From CAYUVA01 sp964448115 [NCBI: uncultured bacterium] (GTDB lineage Bacteria > CAYUVA01), in NCBI GenBank assembly GCA_964448115.1, contig CAYUVA010000007.1, forward strand, positions 44,424 to 108,423: DNA of 64,000 nucleotides. The letters run 5' to 3'. The translations under genes and the position numbers were made by a program. The stretch's first letter is position 1, and each line of letters starts with the position of its first letter. Below are positions 45,206 to 54,697 of the stretch, piece by piece. The notes below the pieces were generated by a model that worked only from the letters and a program-made list of their open reading frames with translations, ran no database searches and was not told where the DNA came from.

Positions 45206-47518
45206 CTGTACCGTTATATCGCCTTTTTCACTCGGCAGCGAGCTGCGATAATCATCGCCACTTTAGCAATCACTCTGATAAGCCTGGCGATCATTTCCCA
45301 GGGAGTTTTGGCATCATCGGTGCCAAAGATGTTCTTTGGCGACGATCCCTTATACCGTACTTATCGTAATCTAATCGATCAGTTCGGCTCCGATGAGATC
45401 TTCGCGGTGGGATTTAAACTGCCAAAACCATTTAGCCCTGAAGAGATCCAAAGGCTAAAACAGATGGTGAACAAGATCGAAAGCCTTGAGGATATAGAGC
45501 GGGTGGATAGCATCTTAAGCGCAGAGAAAATGGAAGGCTCTACGGGGGAACTAACCATCATCCCTTATTATCAGCTAGTGATAAAAGATAAAATACCATC
45601 CGAGCAAGTAATCTCGGAGCTTTGCTCTGACGATTTATATAGGAACTTTTATATATCGGCAGATGGCAATCATACCGCCATGCTTGTTTATATGATCCCG
45701 AACCGACAACGACCAGTGGAGAAGCTGTATGAAATCTATCAATCGATAGTAGATGTTTTCCTGGATGCTGGCTACAAGCGGAGAGATATTCACTTTGCAG
45801 GCTTGCAGGCTCAGATAGCTGAGGTCATTCGCCAGTCATATCTAAATATATTTCTTATTTTCCCGATATGTATCCTTTTTCTATCACTGGCTGTTTTCGC
45901 CTTTTATCGCCAGTTCATCCCGGTACTGATCACCATGGGAATAGCCATGGTCTCGGTATCGTGGACAATGGCTTTTGCGGTCATATTGGATCGCGAGATT
46001 AATATACTCATGGCGCTCGTTCCCTCGGTGGTGCTGATAGTAGCCTTCAGCGATATCATTCATCTTTGCAATGCTTATAGTCTCGAACTTGATAATGGTC
46101 TGTCCAAGATGGATGCGATAACAAAAAGTGGCGCCGAGGTAGGTAAGGCTTGTATGCATACATCCCTAACTACTTTAGTAGGTTTCGCGTCCATGTCCTT
46201 TGTCCCCTCGCCGGGCTTTCAACTGCTAGGCGTAGTGCTCGGATTCGGCGTGGCAATAGCCTTGATGCTTGCCCTTGTATTGGTGCCGGTTCTTGTCTCC
46301 CTGGTCGATAAAAGGTACTTCCTGAGAGTAAAAAAGGGGAATCGTGTACGCGATCTGCTCGACAAGGTTATAAGGTTTTGTCGAGTTGTATCTACCAAGA
46401 AGCCGGTCCTGGTACTTATTACCTTTACTATCATTATCTTGCTTGGCATTGATGGCTTTCTCAGGATTAAGATCGAGACCGATATGAGCAAACGGCTGGA
46501 TGAGAGCAACCACATCCGCATAGCCGATCGCTATTTCCGCGATCACTTCCACGGCACCAACTTCATGGATGTCTTTATCGATACCGGTAAAGAAGGTGGG
46601 GTAATGGAACCCTTTTTCCTGTCCCAGTTGTCCAAGTTCCAAGATGAAATCCTATCCATAGATGATGTTGATCATGTAACCTCGCTAGTGGATATCATTA
46701 AAAGGATTCATAGTGTGATGGCGATCGAGTCTGATTTGAATTTTAGCTCGGTAAATGAACTGCCCGGCTCCAGGGCGCTGATCGCTCAGTACCTGCTGCT
46801 ATTCGAGATGTCTAGCGAGAGCGATCTGGAGCGTATTGTAGATTTTAATAGGCGCAAGCTGAGGCTTTCGGCGCGCATCCTGGATCACGCCTTTCGCAAT
46901 ACTTCCCTTATCGGCGACCGGATCAATGAGATGGCTGCCAGCTACTTTGACAGTAATGTTACCGTTCAGGCAAGCGGCTATACATACATTCTTGGCAGGT
47001 GGTTAGATGATTTGGTTATCGGGCAGCGGCGGGGGCTTGCCTTTGCTATCTTGAGCATAACTATCTTGATGGTAATCGGGTTGCGTTCTGCAAGGGTAGG
47101 CTTGATGAGCATGGTACCGAACATATTACCTTTGTTATTCCTGCTTGGATACCTGGGTTATTTCTGGGATGCAGTCGATTCGGATGTCATGGCTATATGT
47201 ATGATGGCAATCGGCTTGGGAGTTGATGATACCATACATTTTTTAAGTCGCCTAAAGCTGGAATCTTCGCGAAACGAAAATATCGACAATGCCCTTTATG
47301 AGACATTTCATTTCACGGGCAGGGCGATCATTCAGACTACGGTGATCCTTGCGATCGGTTTCTCACCGTTTGTCATAAGCGATTACTTCTCCACTCGTAT
47401 GATGGGGACGCTAATGCCAATGGTTTTGGCAGTCGCCCTGGCGGCAGACCTGTTTATGGTACCAGCCATGGCAAAGCTGGGGATAATCCGCTTTCGCGAT
47501 AAGAAAACTTCAAAATAA
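45206..47518 (+). CDS. RND superfamily (MMPL/HAE3-type) exporter, probable CTG start
   Basis: A permease of about 770 residues in the RND superfamily with sterol-sensing-domain-like helices. Two repeated halves each have one helix, a large periplasmic loop and five helices (DREINILMALVPSVVLIVAFSDIIHLCN in half 1; SDVMAICMMAIGLGVDDTIHFLSRL in half 2, both with the proton-relay-type Asp). Relatives such as HpnN and MmpL move lipids. The first canonical start in frame, TTG at 45308, would cut away the first helix. The frame stays open upstream to 45140 and encodes that helix. CTG at 45206 follows AAGGGG by seven bases and is the best start. No ATG, GTG or TTG exists in that extension. Confidence 0.8.
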   Translation: MYRYIAFFTRQRAAIIIATLAITLISLAIISQGVLASSVPKMFFGDDPLYRTYRNLIDQFGSDEIFAVGFKLPKPFSPEEIQRLKQMVNKIESLEDIERVDSILSAEKMEGSTGELTIIPYYQLVIKDKIPSEQVISELCSDDLYRNFYISADGNHTAMLVYMIPNRQRPVEKLYEIYQSIVDVFLDAGYKRRDIHFAGLQAQIAEVIRQSYLNIFLIFPICILFLSLAVFAFYRQFIPVLITMGIAMVSVSWTMAFAVILDREINILMALVPSVVLIVAFSDIIHLCNAYSLELDNGLSKMDAITKSGAEVGKACMHTSLTTLVGFASMSFVPSPGFQLLGVVLGFGVAIALMLALVLVPVLVSLVDKRYFLRVKKGNRVRDLLDKVIRFCRVVSTKKPVLVLITFTIIILLGIDGFLRIKIETDMSKRLDESNHIRIADRYFRDHFHGTNFMDVFIDTGKEGGVMEPFFLSQLSKFQDEILSIDDVDHVTSLVDIIKRIHSVMAIESDLNFSSVNELPGSRALIAQYLLLFEMSSESDLERIVDFNRRKLRLSARILDHAFRNTSLIGDRINEMAASYFDSNVTVQASGYTYILGRWLDDLVIGQRRGLAFAILSITILMVIGLRSARVGLMSMVPNILPLLFLLGYLGYFWDAVDSDVMAICMMAIGLGVDDTIHFLSRLKLESSRNENIDNALYETFHFTGRAIIQTTVILAIGFSPFVISDYFSTRMMGTLMPMVLAVALAADLFMVPAMAKLGIIRFRDKKTSK

Positions 47519-47603
47519 GTGGACTCAGAGAGTTGTTGGATAGGAGTCCAATTCTTTGCTATAATAAGATGAGTAACTTTGTGATGGAGCGTAACATTGA
47601 GCC

Positions 47604-49394
47604 ATGAGATGGTTTATGAAATATAGACTACAGAGAATAGCATTGGCTATTGGCGCCATACTGATGCTTGCAATACTTAATATCTCCCCTAGCTACGGTC
47701 AATCAATAAACCTTGAGACCAATACGCCGACCATGACACCTACCTTGACGAGCACAGCGATTCCAACCTGGACGCCGACAGTTACCCCTACAAGCACGCC
47801 TACCGAGCCGCCCCCCCCGATACCAAGCCCGATGCCAACATATTCTATTGGCACAACCAATACATTTCGCTGGAATAACACACCCGGAGATGGAGCACTG
47901 TATTTTGAGGCACAATGCTGTACTTCACCCGGCTGCCCGCTTCCCACCCCGAGCGGATGGTTGACCCGCAAGTACTATACATTCACCAACCTGGGGCATG
48001 GTACAAAATACTATTATCGAGCAAGGGCAAAGAACATTTACAACGGGATATCCGACTGGTCTGAATTGGTCAGTTCCACGCAGGATGCCTTCCCGCCGGC
48101 TACACAGGTATCCTCATTGCCGCCGATTACATATTCCCCTGATTTCAACATTCCCTTCGTTGTGCAACAAGAAGATGTAAGCGGCTTCAAGCATGTGGCT
48201 TTGTGGTATAAAAAGGACGGGTATCACGAGGAGTATGTCCAGTACGATGGATTTTTTAACACTAGCCCGATCAGCTTCTCAACGACACTAGGCAATGGGA
48301 TGTATCGCTTCTATACCATCGGGTATGATAATGTCGGCAACGAAGAATCTCCACCTCCCTTTGAGGATGCCTATACTACAATCGATACGAATACCTTCAC
48401 TCCGACCCCGACTGCCAGTTGGACAGCGACCGATACTCCTACTATAACCCAAACTCCGACCCGGACTCCTTCAGCCACGCCATCATTTACTCCAACTCAC
48501 ACCAAGGACGCGCCGACTCCACCGAGGATATACAAGGAACCTGCCTATACAGCAGGGGATTCCAACCTGGTAAAATGGACCGATGAGTTCGAAAGCGGAG
48601 CAATCGAGTATTATGCAGAGATGAGCGTTGACAACTTCCAGAGCGTATCTTCAGACTCCGGGTGGATACCGGGCACGGAATATACATTCCAGCATCTCAA
48701 TCATGGCATTAAGTACTTCTATCGAGTCAAGGACAGAAACGCCAAGCTGTACGAATCAGACTGGTCCAATGTAGAGTGGTCCATCCAGGACCAGAGCCTG
48801 CCGGAGAGCTTCATCGATCAGCCCCAGCAAGGTCAGTTCATCGGCGGTAACAAATACACCATCAGGGGCACGGCGGTAGATGATGTCTCCAATATCAAGT
48901 ATGTTGAGCTTACCTTTGACAACGGCAATAACTGGGTAACCGCCAGCGGGGGAGAGGAATGGGCTTATGAGTGGCAGCTCCCCAAGAGCGGGCAATATAC
49001 CATCCGCTCCCGGGCACACGACGATGTCGATAATGTAGAAGATCCAGTGAAGCCGGGGGTCGTGGTGGTCATTGACAGGGAGCCTCCCCTGCTCGCCATT
49101 GGCGGATATATGGATACCAGGTTAGCCTCCACAGGCGGGGGAGTGCTTACACTTGCTGTTTTCTGCACTGATGTGAACATAACACCATTGGAGCTCTACT
49201 ACAACGACATGCCGACCGGCATAGAGCTTAGTGATAATGGACCGCCTGGCGATTGGACAGCGGGAGATGACCTGTGGATGCTTATTGTTCCCATAACCGG
49301 CAGTTTGCCGCCATCCAACCTGCTGCTTGAGGTTTATACCGAGGACTACGCGGGGAATATCGCCTGGTGGCCAGCGCTTTATGTTACAGAGTAG
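47604..49394 (+). CDS. Secreted TPT-linker protein 2 (fibronectin/Ig-like repeats plus GGY-DTR domain)
   Basis: A 596-residue secreted protein. A signal peptide (about 1-33) and a TPT linker (about 40-75) precede a first fibronectin-like unit. It contains the repeated pattern YTFTNLGHGTKYYYRARAK and an Ig-like stretch. A second TPT linker (about 263-300) leads to a second unit of the same kind (YTFQHLNHGIKYFYRVKDR) and a bacterial Ig-like domain (NKYTIRGTAVDDVSNIKYVE). The last 105 residues begin AIGGYMDTR and match the C-terminal domains of the proteins at 12382-13746 and 58770-62240. No enzyme motif is seen; adhesion or sugar binding is inference. It precedes the hydrolase gene by 32 bases. 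Confidence 0.7.
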   Translation: MRWFMKYRLQRIALAIGAILMLAILNISPSYGQSINLETNTPTMTPTLTSTAIPTWTPTVTPTSTPTEPPPPIPSPMPTYSIGTTNTFRWNNTPGDGALYFEAQCCTSPGCPLPTPSGWLTRKYYTFTNLGHGTKYYYRARAKNIYNGISDWSELVSSTQDAFPPATQVSSLPPITYSPDFNIPFVVQQEDVSGFKHVALWYKKDGYHEEYVQYDGFFNTSPISFSTTLGNGMYRFYTIGYDNVGNEESPPPFEDAYTTIDTNTFTPTPTASWTATDTPTITQTPTRTPSATPSFTPTHTKDAPTPPRIYKEPAYTAGDSNLVKWTDEFESGAIEYYAEMSVDNFQSVSSDSGWIPGTEYTFQHLNHGIKYFYRVKDRNAKLYESDWSNVEWSIQDQSLPESFIDQPQQGQFIGGNKYTIRGTAVDDVSNIKYVELTFDNGNNWVTASGGEEWAYEWQLPKSGQYTIRSRAHDDVDNVEDPVKPGVVVVIDREPPLLAIGGYMDTRLASTGGGVLTLAVFCTDVNITPLELYYNDMPTGIELSDNGPPGDWTAGDDLWMLIVPITGSLPPSNLLLEVYTEDYAGNIAWWPALYVTE

Positions 49395-49426
49395 GGGAGA
49401 GGTAAATATAAAGCAGGAGATCGAAT

Positions 49427-50698
49427 ATGAGAGTTAATGGCAGTTATATAACCGATTCTTCAATGGCTCATAACCACTCCAAGTCACTTATTATTGGCAT
49501 GATCATCCTTTGTCTGCTATCGAATAACCCAGTTTTAGCAGAGAGGTTTCTCTTGGGATATCATGCTTTTCAATCACCTCCATCAATTGTTGTCCCTTCT
49601 CCTACCGAGCCGGGGAGTTACCATGTCGGGGTGCGTACTGCCACCATGGTCGATTATACCCGCTTCGAGGTCTATGGAATGATGTTCCGAACCTTTCCGG
49701 TCGAGATCTGGTATCCCTGCTTACCCGGCGGGGAGCGCAATACGGTATCGGATATGATCGGAGACCTGCCGAACTGGGCGTGGGAGATCATGGCTAGCTT
49801 TTACGGCGATTACCTCGAGGAGATCCTGCCCGCAGGGACCAGTGCCTATCGGGATGCGGAGCCTGATGTCTCTGGTGCTCCCTATCCGGTGATTATCTTC
49901 AGCCACGGCAACCAGGCGATCCGATTCCAGAATTATACGCTCTGCGAGCACCTGGCGAGCCATGGATTCGTAGTTGTCGCGCCGGATCACTATGCTAACG
50001 CTGTTTTCACGAATACGCCGACCATGCCCATTCTATATAATCCCATGGAGATCCTGCACACCGTCATCGACCGCCTTGCCGACTGCTATTTTTTGTATGG
50101 TATATTGCGCGGATACAATAATGACAATGATAGCTTCCTTCGTGGCATGTTGAGTCTCGGTCGTCTTGGCATCACCGGGCACAGCTACGGCGGCACCACT
50201 GCCATGATGGCAGGCTACCTTCTGGAGTTCGTTGATGCGATTGCGCCGATGAACCCTGTGCTGATCTACCCCTTCCCGGAGCACTTCGGCAAGCCATTTT
50301 TTCTTATACAGGGCGAACTTGATGGTATTTGCGATTATTTCCTTGACTCCAATCGGCGGGTAAAGGATGCCTTCATGTACTGCGAGTCTCCGCTCAAGGT
50401 ATGGATTAATATGTTAAATGGCGGACATTACAGCGCAACCGATGCGTGTTTCTTATTTCCGCCTTCATATCAAGAGTGGAGTGCTGATTGCTCACCGAGC
50501 AGGATCGAGCCAGCGCTCGCAAATGAGATAGCCAAAGGGTATATAACCGCTTTCTTCAAGGCTACTTTATGCGGCGAGGAGGCTTACATGCCTTACTTGG
50601 AGGACAATCATTATCCGGGCGACCTCGAGCACTATTATTATTGTGCCCCATCCAATCAATATCTCAATAATGCTCCTAATCCCTCGAGCCTCCCTTAA
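49427..50698 (+). CDS. Secreted alpha/beta hydrolase (PAF-acetylhydrolase/dienelactone hydrolase-like)
   Basis: A 423-residue hydrolase with a signal peptide (hydrophobic core about 21-36, ending LAE). The nucleophile motif is GHSYGG (serine about 253). The segment PYPVIIFSHGNQAIRFQ provides the oxyanion region, and the late aspartate/histidine pair is plausibly in LDGICD and GGHYSATD. The overall layout resembles platelet-activating-factor acetylhydrolases and related esterases. AGGAG lies seven bases before the ATG. The stop codon shares a base with the following radical SAM gene, so it belongs to the same operon. Confidence 0.75.
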   Translation: MRVNGSYITDSSMAHNHSKSLIIGMIILCLLSNNPVLAERFLLGYHAFQSPPSIVVPSPTEPGSYHVGVRTATMVDYTRFEVYGMMFRTFPVEIWYPCLPGGERNTVSDMIGDLPNWAWEIMASFYGDYLEEILPAGTSAYRDAEPDVSGAPYPVIIFSHGNQAIRFQNYTLCEHLASHGFVVVAPDHYANAVFTNTPTMPILYNPMEILHTVIDRLADCYFLYGILRGYNNDNDSFLRGMLSLGRLGITGHSYGGTTAMMAGYLLEFVDAIAPMNPVLIYPFPEHFGKPFFLIQGELDGICDYFLDSNRRVKDAFMYCESPLKVWINMLNGGHYSATDACFLFPPSYQEWSADCSPSRIEPALANEIAKGYITAFFKATLCGEEAYMPYLEDNHYPGDLEHYYYCAPSNQYLNNAPNPSSLP

Positions 50699-52251
50699 TG
50701 ATGAAGGTCTGCCTGGTAACGCCGACCCCGCAAGATATCAGCGCCTTCGGGGTGAGGAGTCTAAGCTCGTTTCTTAAGGAGCACGGTCATCAGGTAAGGT
50801 GCATATTCCTTCCTGGTGGTATAGAGCTACTCAGACATAGGGGTGATTATATTTACAAATATCCTACTTCAATTATCGAAAAGATAGCAGATCTGTGTAG
50901 CGATGCTGATCTGGTTGGAATATCTTTTATGAGCCAGTATTTCGACCGCGCATTGCAGATCACCAAGCACCTGAAAACACGGCTGACAGCGCCGATTATC
51001 TGGGGTGGAATACATCCTACCTGTGCGCCAAAGCAGTGCCTGGAGCATGTTGACATGGTCTGCATCGGAGAGGGGGAACAGGCGCTGCTTCAACTCTGTG
51101 AGCGCTTGAAAAAAGGTGAAAAGATAGCTGGTTGCGGTAACATCGCCCTCAAGAGCAATGGGAAAATCCATACGGGTCGTCTATTGCCATATCTTGATAT
51201 CGATCAGTTGCCCCACTTTGACTACAGCCTCGATGGTCACTATCTTTACCAGCCGCACAAGGAGAGGATCATCCCCATGACCGCCGATGTTCTGCATGAG
51301 GCGCTGCCATTGATGCCTGCTCCTAAAGGGGGTGCGCTGAAGGTCTATCGCACCATGATAAGTCGCGGCTGCCCACATCAATGCAGCTATTGCTCAAACT
51401 CGACATTGCAGGATATCTTTGGCAGAAAGGGCTTTTTAAGGCGCAGAAGCCCGCAGAGCTTCATCGAGCATCTTTGCGATATGGTACGAAGATATCCGTT
51501 CATCGAGGGCATACACTTCATCGATGATACCTTTTTCGCAGCCTCAATGGGCGAGTTGGAGCGCTTTGCCGAGCTTTATGCTAAGAAGGTCAGGCTACCT
51601 TTTTACACCCAGGTAAGCCCCAATACCATCTCGAAGAGCAAGATGGAGCTGCTGCTCGATGCCGGCATGGTCTATACCGAGATGGGGATTCAAACAGGCA
51701 GTCCGCGGATTCGCAGCATATTCAATCGCTCTGAGAGCAATGAGAAGATAAAGGAGGCTGCGCACCTGATCAGCGATTTCAAGGGAAGGCTGATCCCGCC
51801 AAGTTACCATGTCATACTGGATACCCCGTGGGAGAGCCTGGATGACAAAATGCAGACCCTGAAGCTGCTGCTTAGCTTGAAAAAGCCGTACCGTCTATGT
51901 CTTTCATCGCTGATATTCTTCCCGGATACGCCGTTATATAAGCGCGCGGTGGATGAAGGCATGATCAGCGATATCAGTCGTGATATACTTAGGCATCCGT
52001 TCTTTCATCCTAAGCAGAGCTATGCGAATTACCTGGTCTATCTATGCGGATTGATGCTTGTTCCCCGTTTTGCCATTCGTATTTTAGCAAATCGCCGGAT
52101 CGTAAAACTGCTTTACACAGACAAGGCAGCCCCGCTTGTTAGCGCTTTGTTCAAGTTGACCCGCCTAGTTGAACTTGGCTATAAGGGGATAAAAGCGATA
52201 TTGCGAGGGGATACACGGCTAATCGGACAACATCTCAGGCGTCCGCGCTAA
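50698..52251 (+). CDS. B12-binding-domain radical SAM protein 1
   Basis: A 517-residue protein. Residues 1-150 form a Rossmann-like B12-binding domain (DADLVGISFMSQYFDRAL, then IIWGGIHPTCAPKQCL and VCIGEGE), though the classical DxHxxG histidine is not seen. The radical SAM core carries the iron-sulfur motif C225-x3-C229-x2-C232 in RGCPHQCSYCSN and a GIQTGSPRI segment typical of class B/P-methylase-like enzymes. A C-terminal helical part of about 120 residues follows. The reaction is unknown; methyl transfer or ring chemistry on lipids are common for the group. It overlaps the hydrolase gene by one base. Confidence 0.85.
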   Translation: MMKVCLVTPTPQDISAFGVRSLSSFLKEHGHQVRCIFLPGGIELLRHRGDYIYKYPTSIIEKIADLCSDADLVGISFMSQYFDRALQITKHLKTRLTAPIIWGGIHPTCAPKQCLEHVDMVCIGEGEQALLQLCERLKKGEKIAGCGNIALKSNGKIHTGRLLPYLDIDQLPHFDYSLDGHYLYQPHKERIIPMTADVLHEALPLMPAPKGGALKVYRTMISRGCPHQCSYCSNSTLQDIFGRKGFLRRRSPQSFIEHLCDMVRRYPFIEGIHFIDDTFFAASMGELERFAELYAKKVRLPFYTQVSPNTISKSKMELLLDAGMVYTEMGIQTGSPRIRSIFNRSESNEKIKEAAHLISDFKGRLIPPSYHVILDTPWESLDDKMQTLKLLLSLKKPYRLCLSSLIFFPDTPLYKRAVDEGMISDISRDILRHPFFHPKQSYANYLVYLCGLMLVPRFAIRILANRRIVKLLYTDKAAPLVSALFKLTRLVELGYKGIKAILRGDTRLIGQHLRRPR

Positions 52252-52252
52252 G

Positions 52253-53563
52253 ATGAAGATACTACTTGTACAATCGGCTACATTGCCAGGCGAGGCGCCC
52301 ATCTTTCCTCTCGGATTAGCATATCTCGCCTCATCGTTGAGCGATCACGAGCTGATGGTGCTTGACCTTAACATTGTCGATGATCCTGTGGCTGGATTTG
52401 AAGGTTTGATAAAAGACTTTAAGCCTGAGGTGATCGGTCTATCCATTCGTAACATCAAGATTGCCAAGGTAGGAAGGCACCATGACTGCTTTCAGGAGCA
52501 TGGACAGGTGCTGTCCGCGCTGAGAAGAAAGGCTCCCAATGCAATAATTATCGCCGGCGGCACCGGCTTCTCCATCTTTGCCAGCGAGATGATGAAAATG
52601 TATCCAGCCATAGATTACGGCATCTTCGGCGAGGCAGAGGAGACGCTGCCTCGACTGCTTGGAGATATGAGTAATGCCCAGCAAATACCTGGAGTTCTGC
52701 ATAGAGTTGATGGACAGGTCGTTTTCAATGGATATCCTAATCTGCCCAACTTCTCTGCGCTGAAAAAGCCGAAGCGAGACATTCTTCCCTTGCAGCAATA
52801 CATGAAACATCCCGATTCAATGGGGGTGCAGACCAAGCGAGGCTGCGTGCTTAAGTGCATCCATTGCTGCGACAGGTATCTCACAGGAGATAAGCTGCGC
52901 ATCAGGGACCCGGTCGATGTGGTCGATGAGCTTGAGGAACTACAAAATGCTTTTGGCGTGGAGCAGGTTTTCTTTGCTGACAATGTCTTCAACATCCCAG
53001 CCGATCATGCCAAGGAGATCTGCCGCAATATAATAAAAAGGGGGCTTAGACTGCGCTGGACTGCATGGTTCAACGAGGCTGCACTGGATGACGAGTTGGT
53101 GGAATTATGCAAGGAGGCTGGATGCTACCAGCTCAGCTTCTCGCCGGATGCAGTGGATGATCGCGTGCTTAGGGCTTATCGCAAGAACATAAGCTCCAAG
53201 GATATCAAACGAACCGCTTTGATCGCCAGGCGGCATAGCATTCCAGTTACATACAATTTCATGATCGGCGGTCCCGGCGAGTCGCCGCTTTCGCTTTTTA
53301 GGCTCATTTTATTTGTGATCTCTGCCAAACTGCGTCTAGGTCCGCTTTTCAGGCTGCATGGGCTATTTATTACCAGGATAAGGATCTATCCGCACAGCGA
53401 GCTTGAGCAACTGGCATTGAATAAGGGTATGATTAGGGCTCGAGAGGATCTAAAGGAGCCGGTATTTTACAATCCGCTACCCATGCGCATCTTAACTAAT
53501 TCAACGATATGGTTGATCAATCTCCTCTGGCGAGCGAAGAGGTTGCTGCAAAGAATACTATAA
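52253..53563 (+). CDS. B12-binding-domain radical SAM protein 2
   Basis: A 436-residue protein with the same plan as its neighbour: an N-terminal B12-binding-like domain (PLGLAYLASSL, IGLSIRNI, IIAGGTGFSIF, YGIFGEAEETLPRLL) and a radical SAM core with C198-x3-C202-x2-C205 in KRGCVLKCIHC. A glycine-rich SAM-binding segment (FMIGGPGESP) follows. It starts two bases after the first radical SAM gene, so the pair is coexpressed and may act in sequence on one substrate. The substrate is unknown. Confidence 0.85.
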   Translation: MKILLVQSATLPGEAPIFPLGLAYLASSLSDHELMVLDLNIVDDPVAGFEGLIKDFKPEVIGLSIRNIKIAKVGRHHDCFQEHGQVLSALRRKAPNAIIIAGGTGFSIFASEMMKMYPAIDYGIFGEAEETLPRLLGDMSNAQQIPGVLHRVDGQVVFNGYPNLPNFSALKKPKRDILPLQQYMKHPDSMGVQTKRGCVLKCIHCCDRYLTGDKLRIRDPVDVVDELEELQNAFGVEQVFFADNVFNIPADHAKEICRNIIKRGLRLRWTAWFNEAALDDELVELCKEAGCYQLSFSPDAVDDRVLRAYRKNISSKDIKRTALIARRHSIPVTYNFMIGGPGESPLSLFRLILFVISAKLRLGPLFRLHGLFITRIRIYPHSELEQLALNKGMIRAREDLKEPVFYNPLPMRILTNSTIWLINLLWRAKRLLQRIL

Positions 53564-53614
53564 TCAAGAGAAAGACTGGATTATTATTTTAATTGTAGGG
53601 CAACACAACCAGCG

Positions 53615-54667
53615 CTAAAAATAGGTATCCATATTTTCTGCCACGCCGTAATAATCGCGAACGAGATGCTTATTACCATCATTATCCACCAAGAACCCCT
53701 GAAAACATCCGAACATTTGATAATAATCGATGCGGGCTATGCCAAGATTTCTCTTCTCGAACTTCCCGCCATCGGGAGTGAAGAAAAGCTCTACATTCCC
53801 GCTTTTTTCCTTAATAGACCAGGTCTTTTCAGGTTTGGATGGATCAAAATCGAATTGGGCAGATGATAAAAGTGATAACTGACCATCGATCCATATTGCG
53901 TTCTCGTTGCAATTTGATTGATCCTTGAACATCTGGTTGGCAATATTCAGTGCTATGACCCGGTTTTGCTCGTCTCTCGCGGTGAAGGTAGCCCATTGCC
54001 AGCGTGCGTGATATGGATAATAAGCCTTTTGTTCATCGAGATTGGCTAAATCTCTTGAGGAATCGAACTTCACCTGGTTATCCCCGATGCAAAGGTTACC
54101 CTCGACTTCCAAAGGCGCTTTATGAGTGTACATATAATGATTAGGCTCAAGCGGCAAACTGACAACTAGAGGTTGTATGCTGCTGATGTCTTGATGTAGC
54201 GTAAGGTCAGCTCTAATAGCTGGCTTGTAACTTGACCCACTGATGTCGAGGCGAATATGGTGGCGACCTGCATCCAAATGATTGTAAAACTCCATAAAGT
54301 AACCACGCTTGTTAAGACGGCAGTGATCATTCCACGGATTGCTTGATATTTTCACGGATCGATCCCATATTACCGCACTATGTTCGATGAATTCCCCAGT
54401 GTGTCGATTGTAGGCATAGAAGGCGGATGATGCCAGATATTTAGCGTCCTGGATGATCATCGAGCAGTATAAATCAGGGTGAACAATGCCGAATCCAACC
54501 CATTCCTTCAGGCGCAGCCTGCGAAACCAGCGCATAGATCGTCCACCTAAAATTAGGGCATCCAGAAGATTCATGGACCGAAAAGGCTTGCTAAAAACCC
54601 CGAGACGCATAATGCCATCAGTAACTAGGGGATCTGTTGTATCTAGAATACGGCGTTTTATATTCAT
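53615..54667 (-). CDS. DUF2804 family protein
   Basis: A 350-residue soluble-looking protein without a signal peptide. The pattern agrees with DUF2804: a Phe/Arg-rich N-terminal part (SKPFRSMNLLDALI), RRLRLKEWVGFGIVHPDLY, AFYAYNRHTGEF, and a later region rich in aromatic and charged residues (WQWATFTARDEQNRVIALNI). Family function is unknown. It lies 30 bases after the alpha/beta hydrolase gene on the same strand and converges with the second radical SAM gene. Confidence 0.65.
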   Translation of the reverse strand: MNIKRRILDTTDPLVTDGIMRLGVFSKPFRSMNLLDALILGGRSMRWFRRLRLKEWVGFGIVHPDLYCSMIIQDAKYLASSAFYAYNRHTGEFIEHSAVIWDRSVKISSNPWNDHCRLNKRGYFMEFYNHLDAGRHHIRLDISGSSYKPAIRADLTLHQDISSIQPLVVSLPLEPNHYMYTHKAPLEVEGNLCIGDNQVKFDSSRDLANLDEQKAYYPYHARWQWATFTARDEQNRVIALNIANQMFKDQSNCNENAIWIDGQLSLLSSAQFDFDPSKPEKTWSIKEKSGNVELFFTPDGGKFEKRNLGIARIDYYQMFGCFQGFLVDNDGNKHLVRDYYGVAENMDTYF

Positions 54668-54697
54668 ATAGCGACTTATTAAGGCAAGAAGAGATAT

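Noticed and set aside
45148-45310. Frameshift joining an ATG at 45148 to the RND exporter
   Set aside because: The ATG frame stops after eight codons and encodes no family sequence. The in-frame extension already supplies the missing helix with a CTG start and Shine-Dalgarno sequence.
45206-53563. Hopanoid biosynthesis locus
   Set aside because: The RND protein and radical SAM proteins are suggestive, but no squalene-hopene cyclase, squalene synthase or other hpn-type gene is present.
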